Source: Siderastrea siderea
Taxonomy: Eukaryota > Cnidaria > Anthozoa > Scleractinia > Rhizangiidae
Direction of reading: 5' to 3'
Assembly: GCA_964030785.1 (NCBI GenBank)
Contig: CAXIQD010000024.1
Span: 62,001-126,000, forward strand
Length of the DNA stretch: 64,000 nucleotides
The translations under genes were made by a program, and so were the position numbers. Shown here piece by piece: positions 51,349-64,000 of the stretch (within the stretch, counting starts at the first letter, position 1; every line of letters starts with the position of its first letter). A model generated the notes under the pieces. The model was not told where the DNA came from, did no database searches, and saw only the letters and a list, made by a program, of their open reading frames with translations.

Positions 51349-52249
51349 TTAACGATTTACTTCTTTCGTGTAAACAATCCAAAAACGGGTGCGAGATATT
51401 AAGTCTCGCCGATTTTGCTCTTTGACTCGCGTCCTGTTTTACCAGGCTCTTTCATGCAACCCAAAATTAGAGGCTATTTCAAATGACGTAGTCGAAAAAG
51501 ACCGCACTGTTCATGTTTATTATTTTAATGAATGCAATTTCCAAAATAGGAGGAAAACACGGATGACATATACAGTTGTAACTGTGCTAATAATTCAACT
51601 GTGCAACTTGAGGGGCGCAACTTCACAAGGCAACGTGAAGTCTACAATACAAAATCGTGCTTTCTTTCGAACAATCGCAGAAACGAAGAAAATGGATTGA
51701 CTAAAGAAACGCGATACACTACAATAGTAAAACTAGACAATTATGCACTGATGCAGGCGTATTTTTTGACTTTTCAGAGGATTTGTCAAAATATATGAGG
51801 CAGTCCATCAAGGTTCCTCGGCCAATCAAGGTTGGAAGAGTGGTGACGAGGTGACGAGTCAAATGTTAGCCTCTACATCACCTCTTATCACGTGGTCTTC
51901 GCATCTCTTCTTTTCTCAGGACTCAAGGCACTCTCTCAGCCTTCTTTCTGTAAACTGATCAGAGCGCCTGTGCAAGGGAGACAAAACACCCATTAGATGT
52001 TAAGTATGGATACTGGATCAGCGATTAAATTAACAAGACTCAAATGTTTTAGCTTTCAAGGAGTGCATTATTTGGGAAGTTTTACAATTGAAAATATTGC
52101 TCTTCGACGTTTTGGGGCTCAAATGACACGACTAGGACTAGTGAGTTGCAGGTAAACTTAACTCCAAGAAATAAATAAATAAATAAATAAAAATAACAAA
52201 AATTAAAATTAAAAATAAGTGAATAAATAAACAAGTAAATAATTCAACG

Positions 52250-52760
52250 TCAAAGCCACGTTTCCCCCAACCCCCCCGCTTGTCAAGTTGCATGTCTTTC
52301 CGCGTCAAGCTGCATGTTTAACCATGCTTTTCGAGTTGCCCACACTTATCGAGTTGCATGCTTTCTCGTGCTTCTCAAGTCCCTTCTCAAGTCCCATGTT
52401 TTCCTGAGCTTGTCAAGCGTGTTTTCAAACGCTTGCTAATTTGGTTGTTTTCCCGCGCATTTCGCGTTGCATATTTTTTCGCGACAAGCGCGGGAAAACA
52501 TCCAACTTGACAGGCGCCAGAAAATACGCAACGCAGCAAAGCGCGGGAAAACATGCAACCCGACAAGTGCAGGAAAACACGCAATTTGATAAGCGCAGGA
52601 GACCTTGAAATTAGACAACCGTGGGAAATCATGCAACTTTACAAACGTTGTATGTTTTCTCGCTCATGTCAAGTTGCATGTTTTCCCGCAATCGTTGCGT
52701 TGCATGTTTTCTCGCAATTGTCAAGTTGCATGTTTTTCCGCGCTTGCCACCGGCTGCGTG
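52250..52760. repeat. Host minisatellite at the outer edge of the right arm
   Basis: Imperfect copies of a GCATGTTTTCCCGCGCTTGTCAAGTT-like unit in both orientations, the same family as 18,803-19,235. Arm similarity fades at about 52,510-52,520, within the array. Confidence 0.75.
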
Positions 52761-52799
52761 GTTTTACCGGCACGCTTGCACGGAAATGACCAGATGACC

Positions 52800-55520
<2,721 letters not shown>

Positions 55521-58500
55521 CTACCGTTTTGACTCTATTTTTGCTTCTTCTACTGCAGCCTTCAGTCTTTCACTTGAAACTCGAATCGCACAATCTGAGG
55601 AAGTACTAGAAGATCCGATATCCGCAGATGGCGTGACTGACTGAATTGGCGTGACTACAGGCGACGGCGTGACCAAGGACGTGGCTTGCGGCGATGACGT
55701 AGTAAAAAGATTAGAGGTACCTATAATGACCAGACTGCAACTGAGAAAGTTCTTACAAATCGAATTAAATACAACAACAACGACCAGAGGAATTAAGAAA
55801 ATAAGGAGAAAAGGAAAGGCTAGACAGGGCGACAAAATGGAGGAAGTTAGGTAATAAGCATTGAACTGATTTGAATACAACCAATTTCTGAATTGTTCAA
55901 ACTGTCGCTTTAATTTTTTTTCCAGGTAAGAAAGCTAGCCACACGTCCTACTGATTTGGGCGTAAAAACGAAAAACAGTTGAAAGGTCATCGGTCAAGGG
56001 CATAGTCTCTGCCATTGCCTGCATCGTGGCTTGTTTAGAAAATGCATTTTCCATCATATAGTGTCTTTCCGCCCGGGCTATACAAGGCTTGATACTGGAA
56101 AGTTGTTAAAAGGGGAGCAGCAAAGCTTTTAGACAATTCACGCTGCAAAAATAGTAGTTGGGTGCAGCCAGGGACTGCTTGGCTCCAGCCTGTTCCAGGC
56201 TCTCAGATAGTAGGGACGGCACGAAAATTAGAAAGGGAACGCGAAAATAAGACGTGAGAGATCTGGAGAAAAGGGGACGGTGGCCGTGTCTCTCCCCAGG
56301 CCCTTCGCTTATTTCGCGCTCTTCTTCTCAAGTCACGCTTTCTCCACTATCTTGGAGCCTGGAACAGGCTAGCTTGGCTCCTTTAATTGTTTAGGGCAGC
56401 AGGGTATCCTAAATGTCCGTTTTGCGTTCGCGCTATTTTATCGACAGACGTTTTCTGAGAACCACAATAAACTAGGGTAATCTAAAATCTTAAAGGGGCA
56501 TAGTCACGCTATTTTAGTTAACTTTAAAAATCAAAAATATGTCCTCACATCAATGAACGCCCACAAATAATGGTCTAGTTTTGTCTTCAAAGACTATATT
56601 ACTTCACTGAAACTATTTTCTGTCGTCTGTTGCTTCGGATGGCACGGATGGAAATGGATTACAATTTGAAAAACTTAGGCTAAACTTTTCAAATTCTTTC
56701 AGCGTGTTGACATTAAATCCATTTTAAATGGTCATGGTTTGTTTTCTGTTAATGAAATTAAGCTGATATGTTCCTTTTCATGTTCAAACACAATACTGGG
56801 CATGGATAAAGTAAGCTACCGATAATTCTAGCACAGTTTTGACCAAAAATCTGCGAAATCCTCGTGACTATGCCTCTTTAAAAATTAGGGATTACGAAAA
56901 CATTTTAGTATTAAGGAAAAAGATTATTGCATCGCGGATACGTATATACAGTGAGTGATTTTCAAAAATACATAACAAAATAACAGACAATTAGTATACC
57001 TTTTATCTTATCCAGCTGCTGTTCAATGTCTATAAATGACTGGTGTAGCTTGGTGTCTTTGCCTTTCCATTGTTTTGATGATTCAAGCCTTGAGATGTCC
57101 ACAAATTAGACATAATTACTGTAAAATAACTGAAATGTTTGATCAAAACTTCACATTAACTCTGAACGATTAGGAGTTGTCTGTTACCTGATGGTGTGAT
57201 TAACTCTAGTTGCTTCTTCTTTAGATATTTTCGCCGATTCATTCCAAAGCGACGGCTGAACAAATGCATTGAGCTCGTCCTCTAAGTAATACACATCTTG
57301 CTCTGCTAGATCTGGGTCCAAGTGCAGTGAAGCAAGTCGAAAGTTGCTGCATGCGTCGAGAACAAGTGGCCATGGAACCTGGGCAGCGGAGAGCCTGGGG
57401 TTTGTTTCTAGGAAGTTTATTTCGTCCAGGACTCGTTTGGCACGAGAAAGGATCCATTTCACTCTATAAAGCAATCAAACATTTATACACAAGTCATGGA
57501 ATTGATTACGAATTACAGTTGACTCACGTCGGGGAGGAACGCGTGCCGACACCCTAAGAGCGTCTGCGTGGGAGGCTAAGTTAACTCCTGATAACTCTAG
57601 CCCTCAGTAACTCGAACTTCCGGTTAACTCGAAGTAAATGATTCTTCCCTTCAGGTCATAGTTTTCCCCTCGATAACTCGAAATCCCCAGAATTCGAACC
57701 TTTTTGATTTCCCTTGAATGTTCTAAGGTACGATTTGTGGAGACAGCGTGGCATAGTGGTTACCGCGATCGACTTGCGATCTGGAACGGGCTAATTCTCT
57801 TTTTACGCCGAATTCGAGATGGGGGAAATTTGTGTTTTCCATTAACGCTACCTTTTTTAGGTATAGGTTGATTGGAAGTCTAGCACTTTAAAAGTAATCA
57901 ATGCTGTACTTTTTGGCTACAGCAATAGGACACAATTTATGTTAAGGCGAATGTTTAGTGGATTAACCAGCGTTCGTTTAATGCCAAGATACCATGATAT
58001 GCAAGCAAGGCCAGTTCGAGAAACTAACATCTCACTGGTGTAAATTTTAGAGAAGTCGCACAGAATGGGTTTGAATAAACGCATTTTGTGAATTGTTTGG
58101 ACAGTTGTTGGTTTTCGTTGCTTTTCGCTGTTCAAAAAACGTTGATCGACAACCATCTTGAAGTGGGCGTAAAAAGAAAATTTGCCCTGAGCGGGTCCAG
58201 GATTCAAATTCTCCTCCCTGGCACTAACTGATTTGTTTTCGGCGGTTCCTAATTCAACTCCTCCTCGCTTTGATGTAAATACCCAATTGGCCAGCCTCCA
58301 ACCAGTTGGGATCTGCAACGAAATCATTCCTGGCAGGGGATGTTACACTCGGCACTTTTTTCGCAAAACTTGATTGGCAAAGTTGTTGAAATGTTTTCTA
58401 ACGTAGCATCTGACCATCTATTTTTTTTTCTGTTTGTAACTAACACATTACTGACATTATACGACACTGGTTTACTTTACCTGTTAAGGAGAGCAGCCGA

Positions 58501-61500
58501 GTTGGGCGCTAAACTTTGAGCATACTCCAGACACAACTCACTCTCAGTCTCCCACTTGCCTAAAACAGTACAAAAACCAAAAGCGATCAGCCTCTTTCAA
58601 GTCTTATTTCTTCTATAAAATAAACAATCTGTGAACAGTCGAGCAACTGCCTTTCCTTCAACGAAAATAAACAGACCTACGGCTCAGTTTAAAGCCCTGA
58701 CAAACAAGACGACAATGCTGAAGAAAAAATGATTCTCTTTTTTTTTTGTATTTGCATTTGTGTCGCAGTTTGCATTTTTTTCCAAAGCAAGTTAATTTTA
58801 TTCCGAGGCAAAAAAAGGATCATGAATTAAAAACAAGCAAACAAACAAACAACAACAACAAAACAGTTTGCTTTTGCAACAAACGCTTCGGGTACAATCA
58901 AAGAGGAAACATTATCAGCCGCATTGTATCCTCATTTTTAAAGTCTTTTAATTAGTGGTTGGTAGATGGCTGAACTGTCTTCTATCCGTAAGTTTCCAAA
59001 AACCTCAAGAAAGAAGTCCTGACTACAAGAGAAGTTCTCCCAACGGGAATTTAAGAAAATGAAGAAAGGAGATTAGGGGAATTTAAAATATGATCTTACC
59101 ATCCGCAGCAGCAGGTGGTGGAGAAGGCAGTTTCAATGCTGTGACACAACTGCGCAGTCTCTGTAGGGTTTCTTGACTGTTCCATGTCACGTGTGGCAGA
59201 CCTAGAGAAATGGAGTTGCTATAAATAAATGGGCTTAAAAAATGCCAGCTTGAAATTTTTTGCGATACCATCGAATCTTGTTTTATAACAGTGTTAACTC
59301 TTGTGTTTGATATAATGGGTAAACAAACTAAATTCTGTGAAGCGGTAAAAAGTGCACAAGATCGTGACTAAACAGATTGCAGAAGACACGCCAGAATAAG
59401 CCACCCTCCGCATTGATAAACAATTAATTTTGTGGAATTTCATGAAGCGGTTTCTAATTTATGCTTTATTGTCTTTGACACGTTTATCATGCGTTTCAAG
59501 TTAAAGGTCTCAAAGTCGTGTGGGCAATCTCGTGCTTTCACACGAAAAATGTCCATAATTCACGGGCAAATCATTTCACATCTTTCCGTTTTACGTCATC
59601 GGTTTATGTCTTTGAATATTTCCGAAGTGTTCTACATTTAGAGTAACTACGAACTTCTTCGATACGCGAAAAGCCATTCAATATTCTGCTTCAGCCGACA
59701 CCATTTTGCGCAGCTGACATAACAATCACGTAATTTAACACATTGGTTAAAAGTACATGTACAACACATGTTCAACAAGTGTTCACGAGCCAAGCTGAAT
59801 CATAGCTTTAACATATTTACAACAGTCTATAACATTTTTTGGCAACCTTGGTCCACTGGTGTACGTCTTTTTGCTTTTTTATTTTATTACTATTTTTTAA
59901 TTTTTGTTTGGGTGCCTTTGATTAATGAAAACATAGGTTTTAAGGATGGGGGCTGGGTGTCAGAGTGCCCTGTATCCTCCACCTCAATAGGCCAGTGTGA
60001 TGATAAAATAAACTGTATTTGCCACACACAAACACGCTAACGAGTTGGACAAAAATGTTCCAACAAACTGATCACCTTTTCCGATTCTACGTACCATGGT
60101 GTGTTTTTTCTTCATCAGTAAATTCACTTATTGGCCAGGAAAGACGCTGCAAGCTGTCCGATGACGCCACAGCTCCAAGGTGATCCAGCACGCTATTGAA
60201 GAGGTCAATTATAGCTTCTGGGCACTGAAAAAAAAACCCAAGTCGTTTTCAACATTTAAATACACTCAAGTTGTGTATACGGCCAGTCACCATCTTTGAG
60301 GACTACCCTCACCGGGACGATCAAACACAACAGGCTTCTGATACCGCTCAGTCCAAACGATACTCTTCGGACCAAACGATACTCCTTGATTGAAATCATG
60401 ATTCTTCCCGGTTCAACGATACTTCGCAAGTGAAACGATACTCTTCAGTTCAAACCATACTCCTCAATTCAAACGATTTTGTAAACATTATAATTTCAGA
60501 AGGCATACGTGCTCGACTTTACCCTGCTAGCAGAGGTTTTTCCTCTTGTTGTCCTTTGTGCTTTGTAGTCTCTTCGCGGCTGTCTTTCACGCTGAACGTT
60601 TCTTTCATTCCCAAGAAAAACCTCTGCCAAGAAACGATACCCGCGCCTGTTGAGCATGCATCATCGCTTCCTCCATGGCAAAGGAGACAGCCGCGAATAG
60701 ACTACGAAACACAAAGGACAAAAAGATGGAAAACCTCTGCTAGCAGGGTAGCTCGACTTAAACGTCACCTTCTCTTTGTAGCGTACCTGCTGCTCAAGTT
60801 TGGCTCGTTTTCTGATGTGTACATCTTCAGACACAGGTAACGTAAATTCTCTCTGAAGACCTGCAAGACACAGAATACAAGAAGAAATGAAACATCATAA
60901 AAGAGGAGGATTCCCTCGAAGTCTGGATAGGAGCTGCTGTCCCGGGAACAAAACACGTATTCTATGTCAGCCCAAAAGATATCAGTTTTCATTGACTATT
61001 TCAGATTTAACTCATGACATCCGTAGATACCATTTCTTATGGGGGGTTACCCCCCCCCCCCTCCCACATCACAAAATCTCACAAGAATAACACCTAAGAA
61101 AGCATTCCTAGTAATTGTCATGAAAGCTATCCTTTTTGAAAGCCCCGTTACTTCACTCTCAGACAAGTTCACGATTTGTGTTCAAAGTATATTTAACAAG
61201 CAAACTTCCCAAACGGTCTAAAAATGCCCTTTATCTTCCCGGTATTTTCTAGGAAGGGGACTACGCAAGACTCGTACCCTTCTGCCACTTATTTATTGCT
61301 TTTCGCATTGGAATATGGGAAGGTGATCAGTGCATGCAAAACCCTTTGGGAAGGAGGGAGAAATGTGAAATTGTCTTCCGCCCTTCCCTTGATGCACCGC
61401 GAACTCATCAAATCCTACCCATAAACCACAGCACGGACAAGAGAAGCGACTGGATACGAGTCTGGGTCTACACTCACAGGGTATATTTTTCGTGCAGTTT

Positions 61501-64000
61501 AGTAGGTAATGTGAGGAACGCGCGAGACTGACCCTTCGCTCCTCTATTTTTAGACTCACATTGTCGTTTCTATTGCGCGTGAAGGCCCGGCTAAACTCTC
61601 AAACATTGCTATGGACGTGTATGTTCCCCCTTTTGGCCGCGCGAGAAACATAACTTCCAGGAACACATTTGCTTAGCCACAGAGAAGACAAAGAAAAGAA
61701 CGGAAAGGACGTTACAGCAGCAATGTTTTCTAGGTTAGCCCGGCCCTAACTTACCATCCTCAATAAAATTCACCAAGCTGTCCGTTTTGGGTAGACTCGA
61801 AACAAACATGCGACGTCCAAGCCACGTAACCGCTGAACACAACTGCAGACAAAGGATCACGAAAAAATTCAGAAAAAACATGGATTAGACTTTGTCATGT
61901 TAGTCATGTACCGTTACGTCTCCGCTCCACCCTTAAAGAGGAAGAAAGACTACTGCTGAACCAATTATATCACTTTCAATGCATCCCAAAACGTTTCTTT
62001 TTTCCCTACCACCTCTTGGTAAAAAATATTTCTTTTTTTTTGGGGGGGGGGGGGGGTTGAGGGTTCGGCAATAAATTGCAACATTGAAATGAACAAACCG
62101 TTTGTGAGAGACCATCTAGATGAGCGAGTAAACTGAGAGAGTATACTTTGCATTCAGACAGGAGACCATCATTCCTTAGTTGTTGGATACCAAGCATGGA
62201 GAGAATATGCCCTGAAACATAAAGAAGAATAACATTATTGTGGATAATGGTACATTCATTTTGGCTAAATAAGCTCAACTGCAGCCGTACTCTTAAATGG
62301 CCGGCGAGCTTGTTCTTGTTTAGCCAGGTTATTAAAGAAAGAAGTACCCCATTATAATAAATCAGGGAAATCAGTTAACGGAAAAGAATTACTACAAAAA
62401 GAGGGCCAGTGAATTATTGCGAACATGGAGGGCGCTGAAGTCTCCAAGATGTCTGTTGTTTATATTATCTGAGCGTCGCGAAAATTAGGGCTCTATATAC
62501 TACGTTCTTGAGCTCGCAACAAGTTAACGACCAAGAAATTAATGCAAATTTATGCAGCGTTAATTCTTGTAAGATAAAACAAAAACAAAAAAAGCCAACA
62601 ACACCCGAGTACCTACATAAAGAAAAATGATTGCAGCACATCACCTCAGTGTAAGAAAAAATTCGCATGTGTAGCTGTAAAAGTTAAGAGCCATTCGTGT
62701 AAACTCACCATCAGCTGGCATGGCACTTTCATTGTCTAGCACAATCACGGCCACTGGGAGTCTGGGTTCCGGGGGTTTGCTTTCCAGTACGCACCTCAGT
62801 CGGATATGAGCTTCTCTTGCGGCCTAAGAGAGGATTGAAAAAACGTTAGTCAAGGACGAGCTCCATCAAAAGGGAAAGCTCAGTAATTGACATACATCAA
62901 AATTGCAATAAAGTCCATCGCGATCCAGGATGTGAATCCGCATGGTCTAAGAACAAGAAGCGCAGAGCGAGTGTGAACACGGGGAGTGGCGATCTTCGAG
63001 CGCGCGAGGCTCCTGTGCGACAAATCACTCTTTCGGCACTTCACGCCTCTTGGGTCAAGTTTTGAGCTACTATTATTTACGAATAAAAGGAGCGAGACGA
63101 TCCACACTTCTGGCGCTGAACCACGTGCGAGTTTCCGCATTTTAGGCGATTCACGTTTAAGAGGCTGGGGTGAGGGGAGGGGGGGGGGGGGGAGAGAAAA
63201 TCCATGTTTCGAGTTTCGCGAGAGTCCGTGTTTTTAGCGACTCGCGGATTTCAAGAGAAAAAGTGACTTTTTAGCAGTCTAACATACACAACGATCAATA
63301 GTCCAGTTTTAAGTTCACCAAGACCGTTGGATATAAAGACAACAGTTGTTTGTATACGGGTTAGCTTCAATGGAAGGTAAAAAAAAATTCAAACAGCAAA
63401 CCTGCTGAGACTCAGAATAAAACAGTACACAAAGTTGTGCACAGTTCATCTTCTCGCTGGTATCTGTGAATATTTTACGTTAGATTGAGACTAATCCCTG
63501 CACAAATGCAGGGATTAGTCTTTTTTTCATGAGCGCTCAGCCTCTCCGAATTTTCCTATCAACTGTCATTCAAACATCCCATTCCCTAAAAACTGGCATC
63601 CAGAGCACGATAAATGCACAGCTAAAAGTCGCACGTGAACAAATTCTTCTAACACGAATAAAATTCACGTTACAAAGCAAACTGTTAACTAAATTTGGAA
63701 TCCAACGAGCAGAGAAATTTAGTGACGAAGGAATTATCTAAATTTCACTGACTGGCCTTTTTCGTTCTCAGATATTTCTGTAGTTTTGTTTGTTTCTTTT
63801 TGAACGTGGACTGAGCCTTGTTGACAATTTGCAAATACGAAACTCGCATACGTAGAGCAACTGTTAAAGATAACATTTTCTCTGTCAATACCTGTTGGTT
63901 TTGCAGAAGTTCTTGTAAATCCAAAACAAACATGACCGCACAAGCGCCAAGAAACTGCTGGCTATCCATAACTTCTCTCATTTCTGTGTTTGTCAACACC
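55521..64000 (-). CDS. 3' part of a multi-exon host gene, possibly SAC3/GANP-like (5' end outside window)
   Basis: Exons reconstructed on the minus strand with GT-AG sites and matching phases: 63892-64000 (partial), 63402-63463, 62896-62946, 62709-62823, 62099-62211, 61755-61843, 60787-60860, 60095-60224, 59100-59201, 58481-58559, 57188-57463, 57000-57088 and 55521-55720 with a TAG stop. Every junction from 63,402 onward keeps the frame; the join between 63,892 and 63,463 does not, so an exon is missing there. The product is soluble, with V-A-V-I-V-L-D-N-E, P-W-P-L-V-L-D-A-C, a short coiled coil (F-I-D-I-E-Q-Q-L-D-K-I-K) and a Ser/Thr-rich C-terminus. I suspect the C-terminal half of a SAC3/GANP (MCM3AP) mRNA-export protein, but on weak resemblance only. 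Confidence 0.6.
56186..56371. mobile_element. Inverted-repeat element with 9-bp target duplication
   Basis: 186 bases with ends CAGCCTGTTCCAGGCTC and GAGCCTGGAACAGGCTA, flanked by GCTTGGCTC at 56,177-56,185 and 56,372-56,380. The nine-base duplication suggests a Mutator-like origin. It sits in the last intron of the minus-strand host gene. Confidence 0.75.
57730..58330. mobile_element. Degenerate SINE-like fragments in an intron
   Basis: GACAGCGTGGCATAGTGGTTA at about 57,742 resembles a tRNA A-box head. At about 58,200-58,330 is a segment with CCAATTGGCCAGCCTCCAAC that resembles the SINE body at 52,920. Both are weak and truncated. Confidence 0.35.
60300..60480. repeat. Short tandem array of CAAACGATACTCTTC-like units
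   Basis: About six to seven imperfect copies of a 16-20 base unit (AAACGATACTCxTC) in an intron of the host gene. Confidence 0.7.
60520..60750. mobile_element. MULE-like inverted-repeat element, perfect 9-bp target duplication
   Basis: 231 bases with ends TACCCTGCTAGCAGAGG and CCTCTGCTAGCAGGGTA, flanked by identical GCTCGACTT at 60,511-60,519 and 60,751-60,759. The perfect ends and duplication imply a recent insertion. It is in an intron of the host gene. Confidence 0.88.

Larger units (their letters stand above)
36451..52520 (-). repeat. Right arm of the giant inverted repeat
   Basis: Reverse complement of the left arm. Its inner tip (TGTGATATACC...) mirrors the last bases before the N gap. 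It lacks the insertions at 20,691-20,834, 31,393-31,866 and about 24,165-25,060. It has its own extra about 1.4 kb at about 49,459-50,900 and extra VNTR copies near 42,360-42,800. Confidence 0.93.

Overview
The window is eukaryotic chromosomal DNA. It has long introns, spliced genes, many short inverted-repeat transposons, a tRNA-derived SINE and a 200-base assembly gap. It most likely comes from a marine invertebrate; a cnidarian such as a coral is my guess from the style of the repeats, and is not proven by the sequence. Three blocks make up the window.

Block 1 (1 to about 18,800) is most of a Maverick/Polinton (adintovirus-like) element whose left end lies outside the window. Every reading frame is open. 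On the plus strand it carries, in order: a GRF-zinc-finger protein, a small unknown protein, a DDE integrase with a chromodomain, two tandem penton-type capsid paralogues, a string of small basic core-type proteins, the double-jelly-roll major capsid protein, an adenain-type protease, a tRNA-like gene, a packaging ATPase, a glycine-rich protein, a two-helix membrane protein, more small basic proteins and a parvovirus-type phospholipase A2. Two early-type genes run on the minus strand. They face a long protein-primed DNA polymerase B across a compact bidirectional promoter. Integrase and polymerase would serve integration and replication; capsid, protease, ATPase, basic proteins and phospholipase would serve the virion. 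Six of the small basic proteins share a Q-x-G-G or Q-x-G-x-G motif that looks like a variant adenain cleavage site, which would tie the protease to a defined substrate set.

Block 2 (about 18,803 to 52,520) is a giant inverted repeat. The two arms of about 16 kb (18,803-35,000 and 36,451-52,520) flank a centre holding the 200-N gap and about 1.25 kb of single-copy DNA. Each arm carries a complete six-exon E2F1/2/3-type gene with identical exon lengths, and both copies have a textbook U12-type AT-AC intron. The arms differ by point changes, VNTR copy number and several transposon insertions, so they look like two haplotypes joined head to head, or an old palindrome. The Polinton ends close to where the left arm loses similarity to the right arm.

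Block 3 (about 52,520 to 64,000) is ordinary host DNA. It has minisatellite remnants, a tRNA-derived SINE with a (GAT)n tail, several inverted-repeat elements (one with a perfect 9-bp target duplication), and the 3' part of a multi-exon minus-strand gene. I reconstructed that gene's exons by splice sites and phase, but its identity is uncertain.
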